A program made the position numbers and the translations under genes. From Kineothrix sp. MB12-C1 (GTDB lineage Bacteria > Bacillota > Clostridia > Lachnospirales > Lachnospiraceae), in assembly GCF_030863805.1 (NCBI RefSeq), contig NZ_CP132957.1, positions 2,666,001 through 2,730,000 on the forward strand: a stretch of 64,000 bases of DNA. The letters run 5' to 3'. The notes under the pieces are model-generated. The model was not told where the DNA came from. It worked only from the letters and a program-made list of their open reading frames with translations, and searched no databases. Below are positions 53,298 to 61,431 of the stretch, piece by piece (the first letter of the stretch is position 1; each line of letters opens with the position of its first letter).

Positions 53298-54427
53298 AGT
53301 ATGATTTTAAGTTAGACATGATATACAATAATTCGTTGTCAATAATAGCAAAACAAATTCGCAAAGGGTCTTGCGTATTGGAATTTGGTCCTGCAAATGG
53401 AAGACTGACGAAATACATGAAAGAAGAATTGGAATGTGAAATTTATTTAGTAGAAATAGATGAGACAGCCGGAAGACAAGCTTTAATGTATGCAGAAGAC
53501 TTGCTTACAGGCGATATCGAAGACTACGAATGGGTAGAGCGTTATAGAGAAATAAAGTTTGATTACATTATATTAGCAGATGTGTTGGAACATTTGCATG
53601 ATCCTGGACTTTTGCTGCATAAAGCTAAATTATTGCTGAGCGAGACCGGGTCCATTTTGATTTCTGTACCTAACATAGCACATAATTCTGTTGCGATAAA
53701 TTTGATTAATAATAAATTTATGTATACCGATACTGGGCTTTTAGATAATACGCATATTCATTTCTTTACAAAGGATAGTTTAGAGAGTATCCTATTGGAA
53801 GCAGGATTATTTCCTATTAAAAAATTTGGTACATATAATGAAGTAGGAGATAATGAGATTGAAAATACCTATCATTCTGTTTTGGGAGTTCCGGCATCAT
53901 TTTGGAAAATGCGTCCGTACGGGTCTGTTTATCAATATGTTTACGAGGTTAAAACTGGAAAAGAGTATTTAGATATACAGACTGATAGAATAGTAAAATA
54001 TTATCCATCCTTTTTTGTGACATTTAAATACGATTTAGGGGATAATTATCAAAATGAATTGCAGGATAAATTTCCCATATGGGGGTTGGGAACAGATTTT
54101 ATTTGGGAAATAAACGTTCCGCCAATGGCAAAGAGCATATGTGTAGATATTGGGGACGGTAAATGTGTCATAGAAAATGTAAAGGCTGAGATAAAGAATG
54201 AATCAGGAAAAATGGACATTCTATATGAACATTCTAATTTAGATGCTTTAGAGGCAGGGCAATACTTTTTCTTTTGCGATAATCCTCAATTATATTATAA
54301 AGTAAACCAGCTTGATAGGTGTCAGACTTTCACTTTTGGAATGAGTATGGTTTCTGTTGATACCAGGGAGATAAACTTAATGTATAATACCCTGATTAAA
54401 GTAAAGGCGGAGTATCAAAATAGATAA
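53294..54427 (+). CDS. Class I SAM-dependent methyltransferase with C-terminal extra domain
   Basis: A 377-residue protein. The first ~235 residues form a methyltransferase: VLEFGPANGRL (motif I at E30), YLVEIDETAG, FDYIILADVLEHLHDPG, ILISVPNIAHNS and HIHFFTKDSL. The last ~150 residues (KYYPSFFVTFKYDLGDNYQN to the end) look like beta-strands and match nothing I recognise. It starts in an ATGA overlap with the bifunctional transferase and is 17 bases before the Wzt gene. In ABC-dependent polymers a methyl group on the last sugar can end the chain and be recognised by Wzt; that role is inferred from position. Confidence 0.83.
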   Translation: MKYDFKLDMIYNNSLSIIAKQIRKGSCVLEFGPANGRLTKYMKEELECEIYLVEIDETAGRQALMYAEDLLTGDIEDYEWVERYREIKFDYIILADVLEHLHDPGLLLHKAKLLLSETGSILISVPNIAHNSVAINLINNKFMYTDTGLLDNTHIHFFTKDSLESILLEAGLFPIKKFGTYNEVGDNEIENTYHSVLGVPASFWKMRPYGSVYQYVYEVKTGKEYLDIQTDRIVKYYPSFFVTFKYDLGDNYQNELQDKFPIWGLGTDFIWEINVPPMAKSICVDIGDGKCVIENVKAEIKNESGKMDILYEHSNLDALEAGQYFFFCDNPQLYYKVNQLDRCQTFTFGMSMVSVDTREINLMYNTLIKVKAEYQNR

Positions 54428-54444
54428 AGGAGAAATGATATTTC

Positions 54445-55671
54445 ATGATAGAGGAAGTTTTGGGTATAGATTGTGTTAGCAAAGTATATAGGCTATATGA
54501 AAAGCCTACTGACAGAATAAAAGAAACCTTTCTAAAAAATAAAAAATACCACAATGAGTTTTACGCCTTAAAGGATATAAACATAAATATAAATAAAGGA
54601 GAAACGGTTGGAATAATTGGGAGAAATGGTTCCGGAAAGTCTACTTTATTAAAGATAATTACTGGTGTACTTAATCCAACAGAAGGAGAAGTGCGTCATG
54701 AGGGAAGAATATCGGCTTTATTAGAGTTGGGTACTGGATTTAACATGGAGTATACAGGTATTCAAAATATTTATTTTAATGGAACACTTATGGGACTGAC
54801 CAAAAAAGATGTTGATAGGAAGATAAATGATATTATTGAATTTGCGGACATAGGGGATTATATTAATCAACCGGTAAAGACATATTCAAGCGGTATGTTT
54901 GTGAGGTTGGCATTTGCAGTTGCCATTAGCGTAGAACCAGAAATATTAATTGTAGATGAAGCATTAGCTGTGGGAGATACAAGGTTCCAGGTAAAATGCA
55001 TGAATAAGTTTACGGAGTTTATGGAACAAGGCAGGACAATACTGTTTGTCAGTCATGATTTGAATTCAGTAAAAAGGTTTTGTAAAAGAACGATTTGGAT
55101 AAATAACGGAACAGTAATCATGGATGGAGACACAGATGAAGTAACAGATAGCTATAATGATTTTTTGGGCAGTGATTTGTCATATGAAATGTATTCAAAA
55201 GAAAAGAAAAAGTTTATTACCCCTCAGCAAGAAGATTCTGAATATGATTTACAAGGAGTTGATATTGCTAAGATTACAGATGTAAAGCTTTATAACGAAA
55301 AGAGGAAGGAAACAGAATGCGTTAATTTTGGGGAAGACGTGTTTTTACGCATAAAGTATTTAGTTAAAGATACAACGATAAACGATCCAGTCTTAGGTGT
55401 TGCAATAAGGACTATAAATAACGAATATATTTGCGGTTTAAATACTTTGCTTGATGGTATTCATATACCATGGAAAAAAGGCATTAATGAAGTTGTCTTA
55501 AAATATAATACTTTGAACATAACTGGTGGACATTATTATTTTGATGTAGCTTTATTTGATAGTACAGCAATAGTTCAATTTGATTATCAAACACAATACC
55601 TTAATTTTTTTGTTAATATGAATTATATTGCAGAAGGTAAAGTGGTTTTAAAACATGTATGGGAAATTTGA
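54445..55671 (+). CDS. wzt: Wzt-type polysaccharide ABC transporter ATPase with C-terminal binding domain
   Basis: A 408-residue ATPase subunit. Walker A: GRNGSGKSTLLK from G59; the signature YSSGMFVRLAFAVAI near 147; Walker B with ILIVDEALAVGD; and LFVSHDLNSVKRFC as H-loop. Residues ~250-408 form the extra beta-rich domain typical of the Wzt subgroup (DVKLYNEKRKETECVNFGEDV, HYYFDVALFD) that in E. coli O8/O9a binds the capped end of the glycan. Together with the next gene it would export a finished polymer. It is likely in one transcript with the methyltransferase before it. Confidence 0.92.
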   Translation: MIEEVLGIDCVSKVYRLYEKPTDRIKETFLKNKKYHNEFYALKDINININKGETVGIIGRNGSGKSTLLKIITGVLNPTEGEVRHEGRISALLELGTGFNMEYTGIQNIYFNGTLMGLTKKDVDRKINDIIEFADIGDYINQPVKTYSSGMFVRLAFAVAISVEPEILIVDEALAVGDTRFQVKCMNKFTEFMEQGRTILFVSHDLNSVKRFCKRTIWINNGTVIMDGDTDEVTDSYNDFLGSDLSYEMYSKEKKKFITPQQEDSEYDLQGVDIAKITDVKLYNEKRKETECVNFGEDVFLRIKYLVKDTTINDPVLGVAIRTINNEYICGLNTLLDGIHIPWKKGINEVVLKYNTLNITGGHYYFDVALFDSTAIVQFDYQTQYLNFFVNMNYIAEGKVVLKHVWEI

Positions 55672-55681
55672 GGAATGACTT

Positions 55682-57043
55682 ATGAAGGTTAAAAGATTGA
55701 TATTATCTTTTGTAATAGGAATACTTTTTGCATTTATTTTAATATATTCTTTTGAATTGAATATCAATAAATATTGCATAGAATATACAATAGAGTATCT
55801 TCAGCATGGAAATAATCAGATATTTTATAGTGATAAACCTGAACACTTTAATGAAGAAAACGCATTTTTATATGATATCAGTGCAAAAAAGCCTATAACT
55901 ATTACAGAGGAAATTAATAACAATAATACTTTTTTGAGAATTGATCTTGGGTATAATGACAATACTGTTCAAATCTCGGACTTGAACATTAGCAGATATA
56001 ATATTAAAGAAAATATTACGAATAAAAGTATTATACAAGAAAATGGTATACAAGGGATTAAATATGACGAAGGAATATACAGTATTGCCGTTGAAGGAAC
56101 TGATCCATATATTATTTTAGATTTGAGTCATTTGATAGATAAGACAGATGATAATATACGGCAGCTCCAAATCATTAAAAATGCAGCATCTTGGATTGCT
56201 GCTTTATTCTTAATGATAATTGTTTATATCAAATATAAATTTTTTTGGCGAACTTTTTGTTGGATATTGGATATAATAAGGGAATGGAGATTAATATTAA
56301 ATCTGGCAGGTAATGACTTTAAAATGAAATATGCTGCCTCATATTTTGGGGCTGTATGGGCATTTATACAGCCGATGATCACAGTTATAATATATGTTAT
56401 TATATTTGGTGTGGGCTTTAGGTCTTTGCCGGTTGAAGGGGTATCATATGCCTTATGGCTTACGGTGGGAATAATACCATGGTTTTTTTTCTCGGAAGCG
56501 TTATCAAGTGCGACAAATTCATTGGTAGAATATAATTATTTAGTAAAGAAAGTTGTATTTAAAATAGAAGTATTACCAATAGTTAAGATTGTTTCTTCTA
56601 TAATTGTTCATATGTTTTTCTTGATAATTGCAATTATTATGCAGTTGATTTATGGGATACCGTTGACCATATATTTATGCCAGTTTATATATTATACATT
56701 TTGCGTTATAATACTTGCATGGGGGATTGCAAATATAACTTCTGCAATAACAGTTTTTTTCAAGGATATGAATTATATAATTAATATAATATTACAGCTT
56801 GGCATGTGGGCAACGCCTATAATGTATAATATTACAATATTTGGTAAGACCGGAGAGAAAATCTTAAAGCTAAATCCAATGTGTTATATAGTAGAAGGAT
56901 ATAGAGATGCCTTCTTTCAGCACATATGGTTTTGGGAAAAACCACAGATGATGTTATATTTTTGGTCTGTAACTGGTATTATTTTATTGCTTGGAATAAT
57001 TGTTTTTAGTAGTTTAAAGAAACATTTTGCCGATGTTTTATAA
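55682..57043 (+). CDS. wzm: Wzm-type polysaccharide ABC transporter permease with N-terminal extracytoplasmic domain
   Basis: A 453-residue protein. The C-terminal part (about 195-453) is an ABC-2 permease: LAGNDFKMKYAASYFGAVWAF, FIQPMITVIIYVIIFGVGF, SSATNSLVEYNYLVKK, LNPMCYIVEGYRDAFF. Normal Wzm proteins have about 260 residues. Here an added N-terminal part has a helix (about 5-26), an outside domain of about 140 residues (about 27-168) and another helix (about 168-185). The segment TFLRIDLGYNDNTVQISDLNI resembles the LRIDPG-type beta-sandwich found in some membrane glycosyltransferases. It may bind glycan or the cell wall outside; that is inference. It ends the unit before a 127-base gap. 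Confidence 0.85.
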   Translation: MKVKRLILSFVIGILFAFILIYSFELNINKYCIEYTIEYLQHGNNQIFYSDKPEHFNEENAFLYDISAKKPITITEEINNNNTFLRIDLGYNDNTVQISDLNISRYNIKENITNKSIIQENGIQGIKYDEGIYSIAVEGTDPYIILDLSHLIDKTDDNIRQLQIIKNAASWIAALFLMIIVYIKYKFFWRTFCWILDIIREWRLILNLAGNDFKMKYAASYFGAVWAFIQPMITVIIYVIIFGVGFRSLPVEGVSYALWLTVGIIPWFFFSEALSSATNSLVEYNYLVKKVVFKIEVLPIVKIVSSIIVHMFFLIIAIIMQLIYGIPLTIYLCQFIYYTFCVIILAWGIANITSAITVFFKDMNYIINIILQLGMWATPIMYNITIFGKTGEKILKLNPMCYIVEGYRDAFFQHIWFWEKPQMMLYFWSVTGIILLLGIIVFSSLKKHFADVL

Positions 57044-57104
57044 TTATTTTATATAAATACAGAAAAAGATTATTATGCATGTTATATGTTATGTAGGAAT
57101 ATAC

Positions 57105-57158
57105 TTGCAATTTTAAGGAAAGGAAAAGCATAATGTATTTGGCTTATTATACATTATG
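57105..57158 (+). promoter_or_regulatory. Promoter-like pair overlapping a 10-bp inverted repeat
   Basis: TTGCAA (57105-57110), an 18-base gap and CATAAT (57129-57134) fit a promoter at 4/6 and 5/6. The -10 is part of a perfect inverted repeat, CATAATGTAT (57129-57138) and ATACATTATG (57149-57158), with a 10-base spacer. The repeat could be an operator or an RNA hairpin just before the start at 57171. AT-rich DNA makes chance matches likely. Confidence 0.4.
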
Positions 57159-57170
57159 TAAGAATGGAAA

Positions 57171-58007
57171 ATGAGAGTATTAGTTACAGGAGCAGGGGGA
57201 TACATAGGGCGCCATGTCGTTAAAAAGTTATTAGATGAAGGGCATATAGTAATTGCTTCTGACTTCGATAAAAAGGGAATTGATAGCAGAGCAGAATTGT
57301 CCGATGTTCCTATATTTAGTGGCGATAAAGATATTTATAAACAGTTGGGTGAGCCAGATGCTTGTATACATATGGCATGGAAGGATGGATTTATTCATAA
57401 TTCGGATGCACATATGCAAGAAGTATCCAATCACTATTTGTTTTTGCTCAATATGATTAAAGGTGGTTTGAAAAGAGTCAGCGTTATGGGGACAATGCAT
57501 GAAATCGGCTATTGGGAGGGCTCTGTCGATGAGAATACACCTTGTAATCCATTATCAAAATATGGAATTGCTAAAAATGCATTGCGGCAAGCGTTACTAA
57601 TACTTGCTCAAGAATATCATGTTAATTTATATTGGCTGAGGGCATATTATATTCTTGGAGATGAATCTAAAAGTAGTTCCATTTTTTCTAAAATATTGCA
57701 GGCAGAGGAAGATGGGAAGGAATTATTCCCTTTTACGTCAGGAAAAAATCAATATGATTTCATCCAGGTTAAAAAATTGGCGGAGCAAATAGTAATGGCC
57801 AGTGTCCAAGATGAAGTGAAAGGAATTATTAATGTGTGTACAGGTCAACCTAAATCATTGGGACAACAGGTAGAAGAATTCATAGCAGAGCATAATTTGA
57901 ATATTAGGCTTGATTATGGTGCTTTTCCCGATAGAAAATATGATTCTCCCGGTGTATGGGGAGATCCTACGAAAATTAATCTAATTATGGAGAAAGTAAG
58001 TAAATAA
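57171..58007 (+). CDS. NAD(P)-dependent sugar epimerase/dehydratase or reductase (SDR family)
   Basis: A 278-residue extended SDR enzyme: MRVLVTGAGGYIGRHVVKKL (GxxGxxG), MGTMHEIGYWEG, and the catalytic Y131-x3-K135 in KYGIAKNALRQ. The size and the missing central insert resemble 4-keto-sugar reductases such as RmlD or 6-deoxy-talose synthases more than UDP-galactose epimerases. The product could be a deoxysugar precursor for the enzymes downstream. Only a weak ribosome site (GGAAA) is seen before ATG. It is 12 bases before the GT2 gene with the coiled coil. Confidence 0.82.
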   Translation: MRVLVTGAGGYIGRHVVKKLLDEGHIVIASDFDKKGIDSRAELSDVPIFSGDKDIYKQLGEPDACIHMAWKDGFIHNSDAHMQEVSNHYLFLLNMIKGGLKRVSVMGTMHEIGYWEGSVDENTPCNPLSKYGIAKNALRQALLILAQEYHVNLYWLRAYYILGDESKSSSIFSKILQAEEDGKELFPFTSGKNQYDFIQVKKLAEQIVMASVQDEVKGIINVCTGQPKSLGQQVEEFIAEHNLNIRLDYGAFPDRKYDSPGVWGDPTKINLIMEKVSK

Positions 58008-58018
58008 GGAATACTTTA

Positions 58019-59563
58019 ATGGAAAAAAAGAAAGTTAGTGTCATACTTACCAGTTATAATAAAGAAAAATATATAAATCAGGCAATTGAAAGTGTATTGA
58101 CACAATCATATCAGGATTTTGAATTAATTATTGTAGATGATGGGTCAACAGATAATTCGCGCCAAATTATAGAGGCGCTGTCAGCGGATGATCAAAGAAT
58201 AAAAACATTTTATTTTGAAAAAAATAAAGGAATACCATCAGCACATAATTTTGCTATTTCTCAGGCACAAGGCGAGTACTGTGCCGTGATAGATTGTGAT
58301 GATTTTTGGGAAAAAGACAAATTACAAAAGCAAGTGGAATTTTTGGAAAAAAATAAAGAATACGGGGCTTGTTTTACTTGGATTAGTGTTGTAGATGAAA
58401 ATGAGCTGCCAGTTCCATCTGAATTATGTGAGAATAGAGATATAATGTGGAATTCCCAAAATCATACACAAGGAGAGTGGTTGAAGCTTTTTTTTACAGA
58501 AGGATGTAAACTTGGAAACCCTTCTATGATGATAAAGACTTCAGTTTTTGAAAATATAGGCTATTATTCTTATGGTTTAAAACAGCTTCAGGATTATGAG
58601 CTGTTTATTAGAATTCTTAAATATTGTAATGTTTATGTTATTAATGAACGTTTAGTAAATTATCGTTGGTTTTGTGGAGCGGAAAAAAATACAAGTAACG
58701 CAAATTTAGAAAATACTAATCGGACTAATTTTGAATACTATTTAGTATGTAAAAAATTCTTTGATAACATGTCGAATGAAATTTTTATGGATGGATTTTC
58801 AAAGTTTATTAATAACGAAGACTATAATCGGGAAGAAGTAATTGAGTATAAAAAAATCATTTTATACTTAAATTATTTTTTGTTATCAGAAGCTGGAAAA
58901 GTTGTGGCGTATGAAAAGATTTATGATTATATGAATAATAAGATTTGTCAAGTGTCAATTGATGAGTATTTAGGTATGACTTCTTCGCAATTTGCACAAG
59001 GGTTATCAGCACCTTTGATAATGGATGCTAATAGATATATGCCGATAGAACAGGATAAATACATTAAAGAAATGAAAGAAAAGCTTAAAAAAGAGCAAGG
59101 GGAATTAAATAGAACATTAATTTATTTGCAGGAGCTGACCAAGAGCAATAAAGATATCGAGGTGGTTAAGGAAGAACAGGAAAGGTATATAAAGGAATTA
59201 GAGAATAATTTGAAAAAAGCAAGTCAAGAAATAGAAAAAAAGAAAAACTATATAGAAATATTGGAAAACAATTCGAAAAAAACAAGTGAACAAATAGAGA
59301 AATATAAAAACTATATAGAAAAGTTAGAAAGTAGTATAAAAGAAATAAATCAAGAAATTAAGAACCAAAAAAGTTATATAGAAGAATTGGAAGAAAGTTT
59401 AAAGCGAGTTAGTAAGGAAGTTGAAAATCAAAGAAATTATATAGAGGAATTAGAAAATAAAAATATAGAAATAAATAAATTATATGAAATGAGCCGTGAT
59501 TATTCAAAACAACTTGAGGCTCGCATACAAGAAAAGGAAAAAGGACAAAATCATGAACGGTAA
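58019..59563 (+). CDS. GT2 glycosyltransferase with C-terminal tandem-repeat coiled coil
   Basis: A 514-residue protein. The N-terminal GT2 domain (about 1-240) has VSVILTSYNKEKYINQAIES, VDDGSTDNSR and D92-C-D94-D95 (VIDCDDFW). After a helical middle region, residues ~345-512 form a long charged coiled coil. Within it 21-residue units repeat from Y390, Y411, Y432, Y453 and Y474, each starting YI-x-(E/I)-L-E, which corresponds to three heptads. Such a rod could act as a spacer or ruler. The end overlaps the start of the RgpF-like gene by 11 bases. Confidence 0.87.
   Translation: MEKKKVSVILTSYNKEKYINQAIESVLTQSYQDFELIIVDDGSTDNSRQIIEALSADDQRIKTFYFEKNKGIPSAHNFAISQAQGEYCAVIDCDDFWEKDKLQKQVEFLEKNKEYGACFTWISVVDENELPVPSELCENRDIMWNSQNHTQGEWLKLFFTEGCKLGNPSMMIKTSVFENIGYYSYGLKQLQDYELFIRILKYCNVYVINERLVNYRWFCGAEKNTSNANLENTNRTNFEYYLVCKKFFDNMSNEIFMDGFSKFINNEDYNREEVIEYKKIILYLNYFLLSEAGKVVAYEKIYDYMNNKICQVSIDEYLGMTSSQFAQGLSAPLIMDANRYMPIEQDKYIKEMKEKLKKEQGELNRTLIYLQELTKSNKDIEVVKEEQERYIKELENNLKKASQEIEKKKNYIEILENNSKKTSEQIEKYKNYIEKLESSIKEINQEIKNQKSYIEELEESLKRVSKEVENQRNYIEELENKNIEINKLYEMSRDYSKQLEARIQEKEKGQNHER
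59186..59500 (+). repeat. 63-base tandem repeat coding for the coiled coil
   Basis: Units begin at 59186, 59249, 59312, 59375 and 59438 (the last partial), all at 63-base spacing, in frame within the GT2 gene. The copies are diverged at DNA level but keep the TATATAGAA start and the heptad spacing, so the array is old or under selection for protein shape. Copy number change would alter coil length by 21 residues without frameshift. Confidence 0.8.
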
Positions 59564-61421
59564 AAGATGGTTGATATATTATGTGACTACTACAAATCAG
59601 CAACTTGAAAAATACTCTTCTTATTTTATAAAGTGTATGAAGGAGTATATAGATGATGTACTAATAATATCCAAGTATAATAAGGATATTGAGGCGGCTA
59701 TAGTTGACAGTTCTATTAGTAATGCATGGGATGCGTATAAAAGGGGATTTGAAGTTCTAGGATGGGATAATTTGAACAATGTAGATTTCGTCTTATGCGC
59801 TACCGATAATATAATGGGGCCTGTTTGTAACATAAATAATATGATGGATGCTATGAGCAAAAAAAAGCTGGGATGTTGGAGTTTATCAAAGCAAAATCCG
59901 ACACCAATGAACTATCTGGACTATTCAGGAGAAAACCTTCAAGAAGAGTATTTATGTGCAGATTTCATCGTATTTGAAAAGAAAATATTACAAAACAAAT
60001 GCCTTTCAACCATTTTTGATAAACTGGAGTTAGTTAAGGATGAAAATCATTCATGGATTGATAATAAGGCGTTGGTATTTTCTAAAGAATTAAGAAAAAA
60101 ACATATAGAATTAGGCGCTTTTATTGATTCTGACGATTTGACAAATCTATATTATAATCCATTATTATACAATCCAAAAGATATGATAAAATATAAATAC
60201 TCTCCCTTTTTTCTTCAGGAAAGTTTTATTGGTTCTTATGAAGGAGCTGTTTCTAATTCGCTTGGAGATGGGGCAGGGGAGCTTTTGGATTACTTATCTC
60301 AATTCACGGATTATGATATAGATTTAATATGGGATTCTATTTTGAAATGTGGGAATCAGCAAGATATTCATCATAACTTACATCTAAATTATATTTTAAA
60401 GAAAAATGAGAGCAACATTAAAAAGACTGAAAGCATATTGGAAGAAAAAAAGGTTGCATTGATTATGCACCTTTATTTTATGGATCTGTTAGAGACATCA
60501 TATCAATATGCACAGTCAATGCCTGATAAAACGGACTTATACATAACTACAAGTAGTGAATTAAAAAAAGAACAGATTTTATTGCAGTTTTCAAATAGTA
60601 AGTGGAACTATATAGAAGTAAGAGTAATTGAAAATAGAGGAAGAGATGTAAGTTCTTTATTAGTTGGGGTAAAGGATATAATAGACAAATATGATTATGC
60701 TTGTTTTGTTCATGATAAGAAAAGTGCGCAGCTTACCCCGGGATCTATTGGAAATGACTTTGGCATTCAATGCTTTGAAAATACGATAGGATCAAAGGAT
60801 TTTGTAAATAATATTATATGTACTTTATATGATAATCCAAGGCTTGGAATGTTGTCTCCAGTTTATCCTTTACATGGAAATTACTTTGCAGTGTATGGAC
60901 ATGCTGATTGGGGAAATAATTACGATATAACAAGGAATTTGGCGGATAAATTAAAGCTGGCAATACCGATTAGTGCTGATAAAACACCCATTTGTCCATT
61001 AGGGACGATGTTTTGGTTTAAGGTGCCGGCACTTAAACGGCTATATGATGCAGATTGGGAATATAACGATTTTCCGGCGGAGCCTAATGGTGTTGATGGA
61101 ACTTTGCTTCATGCGGTAGAGCGGATATATTCGTTGGTTGCTCAAGAAGAAGGATACTATCCGGCGATTGTTTTAAATGAAAAGTATTCTAATATTATGC
61201 TAACTAATTTGTTTACCTTTCTGCATGGGCTGAACTTAAGCATAGAGGATTATTTAGGATATTGCAGTTATAATCAGGCAATATATGTGATAGAAAAAAT
61301 GAAGTATGATAACAGACAGTTACAAAATAGGATAACTGAATTGGAATCTTCAAATAGGCTGTTAATACTTGTCAGAGAATTAAAACAATTAGCCAAATCG
61401 CTTATGAAACACAAAAAATAG
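59553..61421 (+). CDS. RgpF-like rhamnan synthesis protein (copy 1)
   Basis: A 622-residue protein. The C-terminal half carries the RgpF family pattern: VALIMHLYFMDLLETSYQYA, ENRGRDVSSLLVGV, CFVHDKKSAQ, RLGMLSPVYPLHGNYF, CPLGTMFWFKVPAL, EPNGVDGTLLHAVER and QEEGYYPAIV. The N-terminal half has a GT-like domain with YDWDN-type segments (GWDNLNNVDFVLCATDNIMG). RgpF proteins take part in rhamnose-glucose polysaccharide synthesis in streptococci. ATG 59553 (MNGKRW) is chosen: AAAGGA lies ahead and the earlier start (59496) lies inside the GT2 gene. The gene resembles the next one. Confidence 0.83.
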   Translation: MNGKRWLIYYVTTTNQQLEKYSSYFIKCMKEYIDDVLIISKYNKDIEAAIVDSSISNAWDAYKRGFEVLGWDNLNNVDFVLCATDNIMGPVCNINNMMDAMSKKKLGCWSLSKQNPTPMNYLDYSGENLQEEYLCADFIVFEKKILQNKCLSTIFDKLELVKDENHSWIDNKALVFSKELRKKHIELGAFIDSDDLTNLYYNPLLYNPKDMIKYKYSPFFLQESFIGSYEGAVSNSLGDGAGELLDYLSQFTDYDIDLIWDSILKCGNQQDIHHNLHLNYILKKNESNIKKTESILEEKKVALIMHLYFMDLLETSYQYAQSMPDKTDLYITTSSELKKEQILLQFSNSKWNYIEVRVIENRGRDVSSLLVGVKDIIDKYDYACFVHDKKSAQLTPGSIGNDFGIQCFENTIGSKDFVNNIICTLYDNPRLGMLSPVYPLHGNYFAVYGHADWGNNYDITRNLADKLKLAIPISADKTPICPLGTMFWFKVPALKRLYDADWEYNDFPAEPNGVDGTLLHAVERIYSLVAQEEGYYPAIVLNEKYSNIMLTNLFTFLHGLNLSIEDYLGYCSYNQAIYVIEKMKYDNRQLQNRITELESSNRLLILVRELKQLAKSLMKHKK

Positions 61422-61431
61422 GGAGAATTTT

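Noticed and set aside
59186-59500. Regular repeat that could be taken for a CRISPR array
   Set aside because: The 63-base units follow each other without spacers, are in frame and encode heptad repeats, so they are protein-coding.
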